Source of the DNA: Lacticaseibacillus yichunensis | GTDB lineage: Bacteria > Bacillota > Bacilli > Lactobacillales > Lactobacillaceae | Length of the DNA: 49,699 nucleotides | Direction: 5' to 3' | Assembly: GCF_003946405.1 (NCBI RefSeq) | Contig: NZ_RHOG01000018.1 | Coordinates: forward strand, 1-49,699 | Shown: positions 32,223-40,069 of the stretch, in pieces | Layout: each line of letters starts with the position of its first letter | Position numbering within the stretch: the first letter of the stretch is position 1 | Made by a program: the position numbers and the translations under genes | The notes under the pieces: model-generated | Told to the model about the DNA's origin: nothing | Database searches by the model: none | What the model saw: only the letters and a program-made list of their open reading frames with translations

Positions 32223-33008
32223 TTACGCCTGCCCCCGCCCCGAATGTGTCGCGTTCGCCATCGCCCCAGCATACTCGGCCAACCCGGCCAAGTCATCCGG
32301 CGCATCGGCGATCAACTTGACGATCGCACTGCCGACGATCACGCCATCCGCCTGCCCTGCGATCGCAGAGGCCTGCTCGGGCGTGTGAATGCCAAAACCC
32401 ACGCAAAGCGGCGCATCGGTCACTTTGCGCAAGTCGGCGATCAGGTCGTCGAGATTTTGCGCGAACCCATCCCGCGTGCCTGTGACGCCAAGGGCCGAGA
32501 CGATGTAGACAAAGCCATCCGCATGGACGGTCAATTTGGCCAATCGGTGGCCAGAGGTTGGGCTGACGAGTGGAATGAGCGCCACCCCATTTTGCGAAGC
32601 GGCTGGCAATAATTCGCCCGCCTCCTCCGCGGGCAGATCCGGGATCACCAAACCGGCCACTCTCAATTTTGCGCACCGCGCGCAGAACCGCTCGTAGCCA
32701 TATTTAAATGGGATGTTTGCGTAGGTCAAAAACACCAACGGGACCTGGGTCTGCTGGCGAATGGCGGCGACGATGTCAAACACCCGCTCAACCGTGATGC
32801 CGCCTGCAAACGCACGCAGGCCGGCCGCCTGAATCACGGGACCATCGGCGATCGGATCGGAAAATGGCACACCGAGCTCAACGATATCCGCCCCGGCGTT
32901 GGCCAATGCGACGACATACGCGACCGTTTTTTCCGCAGACGGGTCGCCGGCCGTGACGAATGGGATGAAGGCCGGGCCGTTTTCAAATGCTTTGCGTAAT
33001 GGGTTCAT
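32223..33008 (-). CDS. trpA: tryptophan synthase alpha subunit
   Basis: This 261-residue TIM-barrel lyase converts indole-3-glycerol phosphate to indole, which passes to TrpB. The catalytic Glu and Asp lie in [28 protein letters not shown] near the N terminus and GFGIHTP in the phosphate loop are intact. Last gene of the operon; its ATG overlaps the trpB stop (ATGA). I see no convincing terminator after it in the 182 bp before the tig promoter. Confidence 0.97.
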   Translation of the reverse strand: MNPLRKAFENGPAFIPFVTAGDPSAEKTVAYVVALANAGADIVELGVPFSDPIADGPVIQAAGLRAFAGGITVERVFDIVAAIRQQTQVPLVFLTYANIPFKYGYERFCARCAKLRVAGLVIPDLPAEEAGELLPAASQNGVALIPLVSPTSGHRLAKLTVHADGFVYIVSALGVTGTRDGFAQNLDDLIADLRKVTDAPLCVGFGIHTPEQASAIAGQADGVIVGSAIVKLIADAPDDLAGLAEYAGAMANATHSGRGQA

Positions 33009-34210
33009 AGGGCCACCCCCTTGTAGCTTGCAATCTGCGCGACGTCTTTGTCGCCGCGGCCGGACAGCGTGCAGATAATGATCTGATCCTTGCGCATGGT
33101 CGGCGCGAGCTTTTGCACATAGGCGACCGCGTGGCAACTTTCGATCGCCGCGACGATGCCTTCCATTTTCGCGATGTATTCAAACGCCGCGACTGCCTCG
33201 TCATCGGTGATGCCCACATAATCCGCGCGTCCGCTGGCTTGCAGCGCCGCATGCTCTGGGCCGACGCCGGGATAATCCAGCCCCGCGGAGATCGAGTAAA
33301 CCTTATCGATCTGGCCGTCCCCATTTTGCAGGAAGATCGATTTCATCCCGTGAAAAATACCGGCGCTTCCTTTTTCCAGCGTGGCCGCTGTTTTGCCAGA
33401 GTCCACGCCTTGGCCGGCCGCCTCGACGCCGATCAGCCGCACGCTGGGATCGCCGATGAACGCCGCGAAACTGCCGATCGCGTTGGAGCCACCGCCCACG
33501 CAGGCGACGACTGCATCCGGCAGGCGGCCTTCGACGGTTTGAAGCTGCTGCTTGGCCTCCGTTGAGATCACGCTCTGAAACGCGTGGACCATCGCCGGAT
33601 ATGGCGCAGGGCCCATCGCCGAGCCGATCACATAATACGTGTCTTCCGGCCGCGCCGCCCAGTCCTGCAACGCCGCGTTGACCGCGTCCTTCAACAGGCC
33701 CTGGCCGCTTGTGACCGCCGTGACCTTCGCGCCGAGCAGTTCCATCCGGTACACATTCAGTTTTTGCCGTTCGGTGTCCTCCTTGCCCATGAACACCTCG
33801 CATTCCATCCCGAACAGCGCCGCCACCGTCGCCGTCGCCACGCCATGTTGGCCGGCGCCAGTCTCCGCGATCAGCCGGGTCTTGCCCAGCCGCCGCGCCA
33901 GCAGCACCTGCCCGAGCACATTGTTGATCTTGTGCGCCCCGGTATGATTGAGGTCCTCGCGCTTGAGATAGATTTTCGCGCCGCCGAGGTCCTCGGTCAT
34001 CCGCTTCGCAAAATAGAGCAGTGACGGCCGATTTGCATACTCATTCAAAAGACGGTGGAATTCGGCTTGAAAATCCGGATCCGCCTCGGCTTCGTTGAAG
34101 CACGCCGTCAATTTTTCCAGCTCGGTCATCAACGTTTCCGGCACATATTGCCCGCCGAAATCGCCGAACCGGGTCTCACTTGTTTCTGGGATATCTTTCA
34201 ATTCTGTCAT
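33005..34210 (-). CDS. trpB: tryptophan synthase beta subunit
   Basis: This 401-residue pyridoxal-phosphate enzyme joins indole and serine to make tryptophan. It has the PLP-binding Lys in [13 protein letters not shown], the motif [14 protein letters not shown] and the glycine loop GGGSNAIG. The chosen ATG at 34210 gives the family N terminus ([21 protein letters not shown]). Its ribosome site is weak (AGAAGTTGG) and lies in a 20-bp tandem repeat. A GTG at 34237 would add nine residues. Confidence 0.97.
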   Translation of the reverse strand: MTELKDIPETSETRFGDFGGQYVPETLMTELEKLTACFNEAEADPDFQAEFHRLLNEYANRPSLLYFAKRMTEDLGGAKIYLKREDLNHTGAHKINNVLGQVLLARRLGKTRLIAETGAGQHGVATATVAALFGMECEVFMGKEDTERQKLNVYRMELLGAKVTAVTSGQGLLKDAVNAALQDWAARPEDTYYVIGSAMGPAPYPAMVHAFQSVISTEAKQQLQTVEGRLPDAVVACVGGGSNAIGSFAAFIGDPSVRLIGVEAAGQGVDSGKTAATLEKGSAGIFHGMKSIFLQNGDGQIDKVYSISAGLDYPGVGPEHAALQASGRADYVGITDDEAVAAFEYIAKMEGIVAAIESCHAVAYVQKLAPTMRKDQIIICTLSGRGDKDVAQIASYKGVAL

Positions 34211-34220
34211 TGATCCAACT

Positions 34221-34300
34221 TCTTTCTTCGAAAACACCGAGCTTGCTTCGATGACGCCGATTTTGCTTCGGTCACACCGATCTGTTCAACGTCACTCCGC
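34221..34300. repeat. 20-bp-period tandem repeat between trpF and trpB
   Basis: Four imperfect copies of 20 bp begin at 34221, 34241, 34261 and 34281, with a core like TTGCTTCG...CACCGA on the plus strand. The fourth is the most diverged and runs into the 3' end of trpF. The array replaces the overlapping junction seen at all other trp gene borders. Confidence 0.75.
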
Positions 34301-34867
34301 ATTCCGGGCCGCCGCGATAAACGCCGCGACCTTCGCCGGATCCTTCGCGCCGCCTGTTTCCAGCCGGCTCGAGGCATCCACAATCGCAGGGTGCACCAGC
34401 GCGATCGCCTGCGCCACATTGGTCGCATCCAGCCCACCAGCTAACATCAACGGCTGCGCGAGAACCGGCAGCGCGCGCCAATCCAGCGTCTCGCCACTGC
34501 CATCGCCGGCATCCACCAACGCCACATCTGCCAGGGTCCGGGGCGCGTCCGCCGCAATGCGTGCGATGGTCTGCAGTCCAAGCGCTCGGGCTTGTTGCAC
34601 CTGGGCAAGCGTCGCGGGCCGGTGAAACTGCACCGTGTCGATGGCCCCGGCCGAGGCGAGCACCGCGAGCTGGTCAAAATCGGGCGCCACCACCACCGCA
34701 ACGCGGCGAATGCCAGGCGCGACCTGCTTGGCCAGCGAAAGCACTTCGGCAGTCGTTTTCTGATGCCGGCCCACTGCGAGGACAAAGCCGACCAGGTCCG
34801 GCCGCAGCGCGTTCACCAGCGCGACATCCGCCTCGGTCATTAAGCCGCACACTTTGACCTGCGTCAT
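34292..34867 (-). CDS. trpF: phosphoribosylanthranilate isomerase
   Basis: This 191-residue TIM-barrel isomerase performs the third committed step from anthranilate. It has the catalytic Cys in VKVCGLMTEADV and the Asp-containing DAGDGSGETLDW segment. GLDATNVAQAI and DASSRLETGGAKDPAKV form the phosphate-binding end. It is slightly short for the family. The ATG overlaps the trpC stop (ATGA). Confidence 0.95.
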   Translation of the reverse strand: MTQVKVCGLMTEADVALVNALRPDLVGFVLAVGRHQKTTAEVLSLAKQVAPGIRRVAVVVAPDFDQLAVLASAGAIDTVQFHRPATLAQVQQARALGLQTIARIAADAPRTLADVALVDAGDGSGETLDWRALPVLAQPLMLAGGLDATNVAQAIALVHPAIVDASSRLETGGAKDPAKVAAFIAAARNAE

Positions 34868-35658
34868 ACCGCCGCCTCACTCGCAGCCCGGTACCGCTGC
34901 ACCGTGGCGCGCCGGTCCGTCGCCCGCATGAACGTTTCGCCAATCAACGCCCCGTCCAACCCGCCGCGCCGCAGCACCGTCAGCTGACCGGGTTCCGTGA
35001 TACCACTTTCCGCGATCACTTTGATTGTTGGCGGCACCATGGCCCGCAACCGGATACTATTTTCAAAATCGACGGAAAAATCGCGGAGGTCGCGGTTATT
35101 GACGCCGATCAGTTGTGGCTGAAGCACCAGCGCCCGCCGGATCTCGTCTTCGTTGTGGCATTCCACTAGCGGCACCAGCCCCAGTTTCAAAGCGGTCGTA
35201 TATAGCTCGCGCAACTGGCCGTCAGCCAAAATGCCGACGATCAGAAGCACCAAACTCGCCCCGGCCGCCCGGGCCTCGAGCAACATGCGGTCATCTAGGA
35301 TAAAATCCTTCCGCAAAAGTGGCACCTGCGTCTGCCCCGCCACTTCGCGCAGCGTCGCCAGGCTCCCGTGAAAATACGTCGGCTCGGTCAAAACGGACAT
35401 CGCATCCACCCCGCCAGCCTCATAATCAGCCGCGATCTGCGCCACGGGAAAAGCGGTCGCGATCACCCCTTTTGACGGTGAGGCCTGCTTCAGTTCGGCG
35501 ATCAGCCCAAAATGCGCGTCGAGCGCCTCAAGAAAGCGGGGGCCGCCAGTCGGAACTGGCGTGGCCAACGCCGCCTCCCGCAGCGGGGCGAGCGGCTTGG
35601 TCGCTTCCGCGCGGGCCAGCCGCGTTCTCGTGGCCGCGACCAAGTCGTCCAGGATCAT
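34864..35658 (-). CDS. trpC: indole-3-glycerol-phosphate synthase
   Basis: This 264-residue TIM-barrel enzyme closes the indole ring. It shows LIAELKQASPSKG with catalytic Lys, LLRKDFILDDRMLLEARAAGA, NNRDLRDFSVD and AESGI. The length is standard. Its ATG overlaps the trpD stop. Confidence 0.97.
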   Translation of the reverse strand: MILDDLVAATRTRLARAEATKPLAPLREAALATPVPTGGPRFLEALDAHFGLIAELKQASPSKGVIATAFPVAQIAADYEAGGVDAMSVLTEPTYFHGSLATLREVAGQTQVPLLRKDFILDDRMLLEARAAGASLVLLIVGILADGQLRELYTTALKLGLVPLVECHNEDEIRRALVLQPQLIGVNNRDLRDFSVDFENSIRLRAMVPPTIKVIAESGITEPGQLTVLRRGGLDGALIGETFMRATDRRATVQRYRAASEAAV

Positions 35659-36677
35659 GCACTCACCTTCTTGCCATTGGCGGCAAGTACCGTGTCCAAT
35701 AGCCGCGACGCCGCGCCGTTTGCCAGGATGGCCGTCGCCTTTTCGATGCCGGCCTTGATCGACGGTGCCCCACCCGCGAGGTAAATGGCGACCCCGGCAT
35801 TCATCCGCACAGCATCCCGTTTGGCGCCTTGATCTTGCCCGCTGAGAATGCGCCGCGTGATCACCGCATTTTCAGCTGGGGTCCCACCGACCAGCTCCGC
35901 CTTGTCCGCAATGGCGATGCCGTAGTCCTGCGGGTCGAGTGTCATGTCAGTCAGCTGGCCGTGATCGATGAAAATGGCATCCGTCTTGCCGGCCACCGTG
36001 ATCTCATCCAAGCCGTCCTCGCCGCGGATCACCATGCCTTTGACCACACCCAGTTGCACCAGTGCTTCTGCCATCGGTTGGAGCAGGTCCTTGCGATACA
36101 CACCGAGCAGCTCATATGTCGGTTTCGCCGGATTACTCAGTGGCCCGATCAAATTGAAGATCGTCGGGAAGCCGAGCACCTTGCGCGTTGGCCCGACAAA
36201 GCGCATCGCCTGATGATATTTCTGGGCAAAAAGGAAGCAGAGATTGTATTTGGCCAGAAGCGCCTCACTCGTTGCAACCGAGGCGTTGATATCAAACCCC
36301 AGCGCCTCCAGCACATCGGCGGCCCCAGACCGCGAGCTCGCCGCGCGATTGCCGTGTTTGGCGATCTTCACCCCCGCCGCCGCGATGACAAACAGGCTGG
36401 TTGTGGAGATATTGAACGTGTTCGCATGGTCGCCACCTGTGCCGACCACCTCGAGCACCGGTGCCTGCGGGTCAAACGCCAACGCCTTTTGCCGCATCGA
36501 ATCCGCCGCGCCGGCGATCTCCGTGGCCGTCGCCCCCTTAGCCGCCATTGCGGTCAGATAGCTGGCGATCAGCGCATCCGGCGTCTCGCCGCTCATCAGT
36601 TCGTCATGCGTGGCCTTCGTTTCAGCAAACGTCAGGTCTTTCTGTGCCAACAGTGTTTGAATCGTTTCGTTGATCAT
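35655..36677 (-). CDS. trpD: anthranilate phosphoribosyltransferase
   Basis: This 340-residue transferase joins anthranilate to PRPP. It has VGTGGDHANTFNIST at the PRPP site, KHGNRAASSRSGAADVLEALG, and VHGxDGLDE seen here as IRGEDGLDE. The ribosome site GGAGGAC precedes the ATG. It is the first gene after the T-box: trpE and trpG, which normally precede it, are absent, so this operon makes tryptophan from anthranilate supplied by something outside it. Confidence 0.97.
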   Translation of the reverse strand: MINETIQTLLAQKDLTFAETKATHDELMSGETPDALIASYLTAMAAKGATATEIAGAADSMRQKALAFDPQAPVLEVVGTGGDHANTFNISTTSLFVIAAAGVKIAKHGNRAASSRSGAADVLEALGFDINASVATSEALLAKYNLCFLFAQKYHQAMRFVGPTRKVLGFPTIFNLIGPLSNPAKPTYELLGVYRKDLLQPMAEALVQLGVVKGMVIRGEDGLDEITVAGKTDAIFIDHGQLTDMTLDPQDYGIAIADKAELVGGTPAENAVITRRILSGQDQGAKRDAVRMNAGVAIYLAGGAPSIKAGIEKATAILANGAASRLLDTVLAANGKKVSA

Positions 36678-36787
36678 TATTGCGTCCTCCTTGGACAGTC
36701 CTTGAGAAAAGTGACAGTCGACAATTTGGACGTTGCCATCGTTTGAAAAATAAGTTGTGCATCACGACACCGGCTTTCGGAAGAATA

Positions 36788-37083
36788 CAAAAAATCCGCC
36801 CATAAACAGTTTCATAGAACTGCTTAAGGACGGAATGATTTCCGCGGTGCCACCTTAATTAGCGACTCAAAAAAACGAGTCACCCACTTAGCACAGGGCC
36901 AACACCCTGCCGACAACTGACGTATGCCTTACGTTTCCCCTGACTCGCATCGCTTTTGGGGGAACCCTCAGTGGTCCATTTGACTGCCTGCGTTCGGTCG
37001 CACTCTCATCTTCGGCGACTCTCTTTGCGTGCACAACAGTTTTGATCTCCACTTCCACGGTTTATGGACGAAGTATTTTGTTA
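36788..37083 (-). promoter_or_regulatory. tryptophan T-box leader of trpDCFBA
   Basis: On the minus strand the leader has a Stem I region with specifier UGG (complement of 36976-36978, in AAATGGACCAC), matching tRNA-Trp. The T-box AAGGTGGCACCGCGG lies around 36841-36856. A terminator follows: TCCGTCCTTAAGCAGTT with AACTGTTTATGGGCGGA, then six T (36789-36833). Uncharged tRNA-Trp should pair with both sites and form the antiterminator, turning the operon on during tryptophan shortage. Confidence 0.95.
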
Positions 37084-37089
37084 CCGCAT

Positions 37090-37118
37090 AGACTAGACGG
37101 AATAATGCCGGCCGTCAA
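37090..37118 (-). promoter_or_regulatory. promoter of the trp operon
   Basis: On the minus strand TTGACG (37118-37113), a 17-bp spacer and TAGTCT (37095-37090), starting just before the T-box leader. Confidence 0.75.
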
Positions 37119-37260
37119 GCCCTCACGGAAAATAATTTCACATTTTATTGTCGGGCGATGCATCTCTGCCCGCTATTTCGGCATTACCAGATGACAATAT
37201 AACAAGACTCGGGAAGGCGCTGGGTGGTCTTCCAAACCTCTAGAAACTTGATCGACTCAT

Positions 37261-37353
37261 TCAGCGCTTCCGCCGCCGGGTGATCAATGCGACGAAACTC
37301 AAGATCAGGGCGAACCCGATCAGTGTCAACAGCGAGATCATTTCTTGGGACAT
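37261..37353 (-). CDS. 30-residue membrane peptide
   Basis: ATG at 37353 follows GGAGG with six bases between and reads MSQEMISLLTLIGFALIL, then SFVALITRRRKR and a TGA. It has one hydrophobic segment and a strongly basic end (RRRKR). The reading frame starts 28 bp after the stop of the membrane-anchored gene upstream, so the two are probably co-transcribed. It looks like a single-pass micro-protein, a partner of the upstream protein or a toxin-like peptide. No family is recognised. Confidence 0.6.
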   Translation of the reverse strand: MSQEMISLLTLIGFALILSFVALITRRRKR

Positions 37354-37381
37354 TTGGGCCTCCTTTGGGTGCGCGTGCGCC

Positions 37382-37906
37382 CTACTTGGTCAGCGCGGCG
37401 GCCAGCGCCAGCGCCTGCTCTGCAGTCGGCAACCGATCCTTCACTGCCGCGTATTCGGGCAATTGGGCAAGCCCGGAGAGTTGCCGCGGATCCGCCAGCA
37501 ACTGCCCCACCGCACTGCGCCACATGAGAAGCGGGACCGTTCGCTGGATCACCGCCCCCATGTGCGTTAATGTCTGCTGGGTCACGGCCTGGCCGGCAAA
37601 TTGATCCCGGACCGTATCCGTGGCGGCCTGCACCAACGTCTTTTCGCTGGCCCGGCCGCGCTTGTCGAAAACAGTGAGCGGCTGATCTGGCACGGTCAGT
37701 TTCGCGACCTCGCCGCGGATAAACTGGTCGATGTCCACGTCGACAGTCGGATCGGGGGCCGCCTGTGGTTTGGGCGTGAAGCTGTTCACGGCGCGGGCGC
37801 GGTTGACTTCCAGCAGAATCAGCAGCGCGATCACGATCACGGCGCCGATACCCATGATCACGGGACTCGCCGCGGCAATCACCATGGTTGAAAAAATCGA
37901 TATCAT
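37382..37906 (-). CDS. membrane-anchored protein of unknown function
   Basis: The product has 174 residues. The N terminus (MISIFSTMVIAAASPVIMG and onward, to about residue 32) is one hydrophobic span without a clear cleavage site. The rest is soluble and helical (VDIDQFIRGEVAKL, LPTAEQALALAAALTK). I do not recognise a family. A plausible promoter is TTGCGA-18-CATAAT with an extended -10 TG, and the ribosome site is GAGG at about 10 nt. The 30-codon membrane-peptide gene follows. Confidence 0.72.
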   Translation of the reverse strand: MISIFSTMVIAAASPVIMGIGAVIVIALLILLEVNRARAVNSFTPKPQAAPDPTVDVDIDQFIRGEVAKLTVPDQPLTVFDKRGRASEKTLVQAATDTVRDQFAGQAVTQQTLTHMGAVIQRTVPLLMWRSAVGQLLADPRQLSGLAQLPEYAAVKDRLPTAEQALALAAALTK

Positions 37907-38134
37907 TGTTAGGCCTCATTTCTTATTACCGCCATTATGACACCGGTCGCGGGCGCGTCGCAATGGAAAATGGCGGGTGGCGGTACGGTAATTGTTGGTA
38001 AAATACGTTGGATGCGGCTAAGACTCGCCCGTCGCAAAAGTTATTTTAAATAAATATATCTGCCGTTGACAAGACAGCCGAATAAACGCCCTAGCATCAG
38101 CAGTTCATCGCGTTTAAATTGTCGCCAAATAAAG

Positions 38135-38290
38135 TTGACAAAACCGTTTCCAGGGTGCTATATTAATCCACAGCAGAAGGGGCTTCTGGTGTGGCCACAC
38201 GGAACGGTTTCCCCCGAGGCAGGCGGACCCAGTGCGGGGGATACCGTACGCAAACCTAGAGTGGCTGCTATGAAGGGCATCCGAGTCAGT
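38135..38290 (+). ncRNA. candidate structured RNA behind a consensus promoter
   Basis: TTGACA (38135-38140), an 18-bp spacer and TATATT (38159-38164) drive a region with no credible ORF. From about 38171 the transcript could form a closing AGCAG/CTGCT stem, AGAAG/CTTCT, the 12-bp palindrome GTGTGGCCACAC, and a strong arm ACGGT-T-TCCCCCG with CGGGGGA-T-ACCGT (38204-38247). The 3' end is not defined; the first terminator-like hairpin is at 38458-38504. The family is unknown to me. It is one part of the 770-bp gap 37907-38677; the first 220 bp of that gap show only the promoter of the leftward gene. Confidence 0.45.
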
Positions 38291-38457
38291 GGTGTCATAA
38301 ATTAGGGGAGTGGGTCAGTTCCACAGTTCCATCGCTTTACCAGTATCACCGTTGTCCGGCAGTAAGCATCGACTTTTGATCACGCTGTCGCCGTTGAAAT
38401 CTGATCGCGCCAAGCCCCACAAGCAAGGCGCCCGCAGTATCCTAATCTAAAATCACG

Positions 38458-38612
38458 CAAACACACTGGCCATGCCTGAAAAGACACGTCGACCGGTGTG
38501 TTTGTCGTACCTAGCTCCCAAATATTCATTTTCGATTCTGGTCTTTTTTCAAAAAAGTGAGAATCGGCAAAAAATCTAAACATGCACAAAAATTTGGCCG
38601 AATCTTTGTGCA
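38458..38612. repeat. three successive inverted repeats downstream of mcrC
   Basis: Hairpins are CAAACACAC/GTGTGTTTG (38458-38504), CGATTCT...CTTTTTT/AAAAAAG...AGAATCG (38533-38566) and TGCACAAA/TTTGTGCA (38583-38612). With the terminator that follows they make four strong hairpins in about 200 bp. The repeats are of unrelated sequence. They may be stacked terminators insulating the defence island. Confidence 0.7.
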
Positions 38613-38617
38613 CATTT

Positions 38618-38658
38618 AAAAACTGAGACGACCCAGTGATGGGCCGTCCCAGTTTTTT
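38618..38658. terminator. terminator of mcrBC, bidirectional
   Basis: AAAACTG-A-GACG-A-CCCA pairs with TGGG-C-CGTC-C-CAGTTTT, with A/T runs on both sides. It lies 20 bp past the mcrC stop. Confidence 0.9.
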
Positions 38659-38677
38659 TGTCCTTAGCATTCAACCC

Positions 38678-40069
38678 TCAATCGATTGGCAATCCCAGCC
38701 GTCTTTTCAGCTGGACCTCGCTTTGCGCCATCGCCGCCTCAAACGCCGGGTAGTCATCGCAGTCTTGCGGGATGTGCAGGCCGATGCGATCCAGGTCCCA
38801 TTCATGTTGAATGGCGTCCGGATCCGGTCGGCCCGACTCGTCCGGCACCGCATCCAGCCCCTGCCGCACCAATAGCGGATGCTCAAGCCGGGCGCCCTGC
38901 TCCGGATACAGATAATAGCCGTGGCGCGACTCAAACCTGAGCAGATACGCCAGCATCTGTTGGTAATCGCGGCCGCCGATGTTGCCATATGGCTTGTACT
39001 TCGCGTCGACGATCACCCGCGGCGCGTCGCGAATGAAGTCTGGGAAGATCGACCCCTTATTGCGACCGGTCTCCTCATCAAAGAATAGAAACTGTTTCAA
39101 TTTTCCCGAGTTGTTCCGCGGATGCATGAACGCCGGCGAAAGCAGTGAGTTCAGATACTCCTCCCACAGCCACGCGCCATCGAACAAGATGCCGTAGACC
39201 TGCCGGGTGCCAAGACCAAGCTGAATCTGGCGATGCTGAAGCAGCAGCAAACACAGCCGCTGCAAGTCCCTGTACTCCCGATAATACGCGTGCATGACAG
39301 GCCGCTGCTGGTTGACGTGGATCAGCTGCCGCACATCCCCATGCCGCCCGCCGACTGCCTCGCGAACCAGGGCGACCTCATCGCTGACACTGGCCAACAA
39401 TTTTCGGCCGCCCGCCTGCCCCACCAGCATGTCGATCGTCGCCTGCACCAATTGGAGCACGTGATTATCCGCCGTGAGCTCGCGCCGGCTGTACGCGACA
39501 TTCCCGAGAAACGGCGTGTTTTGCCGAAGATGACGCGCGACATCGATCGGCCCGCGCACCGCCGCCTCATTTTCCTCGCGGCGAATGTACGTCTTGTACA
39601 GCCCCTTGCGCAGCGCCCGGCGCAGGTAGAGCGGAAACGAATACCGCAGCAGATCCACCAACGGCCGCTGCGCCGACCCCGTCGTGGACAGATCGACCAC
39701 ATTCGGCGTCCCCAGCACCTTCGCCAGCAGGTATTGGAAAAAATGATCCCGTTGACCCGGACGGACAAAACGCGACGTGATCATGAGCTGCTCGTCACCT
39801 TTGCCAATAAACCCCATTACATTGCCGGCCCACACCTGGCGCTGCTTTGTGAACAGCACCTTCTGATCGGCGGTGAGATCCTGCTGGTCCGCCGCATTGG
39901 GATCTCCCGAGTCGACCGCGTCGAAGGCAGGAAAAACAAACAGATCATCCGCCTTCAGCTGGCCCAGCGTGCGATCCGTCAAAACGGCCGCCAGCTCGGG
40001 CAACTGCGCCAATGTCGCGGGGGCGACTGGATTGTTATCGCGAATGGACGCCCGCGCGACGCTACTCAT
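38678..40069 (-). CDS. mcrC: McrC-like subunit of a type IV restriction system
   Basis: This 463-residue protein is the nuclease partner of McrB. The C-terminal part carries a PD-(D/E)XK nuclease core: Glu305 region WEEYL, Pro343-Asp344 in SIFPDFIRD, Asp355-Ala-Lys357 in VDAKYKP, then Gln370. The N-terminal half is the McrC region that contacts the AAA+ ring. The start at 40069 overlaps the mcrB stop by 8 bp (ATGAGTAG), with GAGCAGG as ribosome site; the longer open frame upstream is the mcrB gene read out of frame. Expected role: cutting DNA with modified bases after McrB translocation. Confidence 0.92.
   Translation of the reverse strand: MSSVARASIRDNNPVAPATLAQLPELAAVLTDRTLGQLKADDLFVFPAFDAVDSGDPNAADQQDLTADQKVLFTKQRQVWAGNVMGFIGKGDEQLMITSRFVRPGQRDHFFQYLLAKVLGTPNVVDLSTTGSAQRPLVDLLRYSFPLYLRRALRKGLYKTYIRREENEAAVRGPIDVARHLRQNTPFLGNVAYSRRELTADNHVLQLVQATIDMLVGQAGGRKLLASVSDEVALVREAVGGRHGDVRQLIHVNQQRPVMHAYYREYRDLQRLCLLLLQHRQIQLGLGTRQVYGILFDGAWLWEEYLNSLLSPAFMHPRNNSGKLKQFLFFDEETGRNKGSIFPDFIRDAPRVIVDAKYKPYGNIGGRDYQQMLAYLLRFESRHGYYLYPEQGARLEHPLLVRQGLDAVPDESGRPDPDAIQHEWDLDRIGLHIPQDCDDYPAFEAAMAQSEVQLKRRLGLPID

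Noticed and set aside
38066-38305. 79-codon forward ORF over the candidate RNA at 38.1 kb
   Set aside because: It starts before the promoter and has no ribosome site; the RNA structure is the stronger signal.
38380-38670. 96-codon reverse ORF upstream of the mcrBC terminator
   Set aside because: It runs through four hairpins, including the terminator, and has no ribosome site or recognisable domain.
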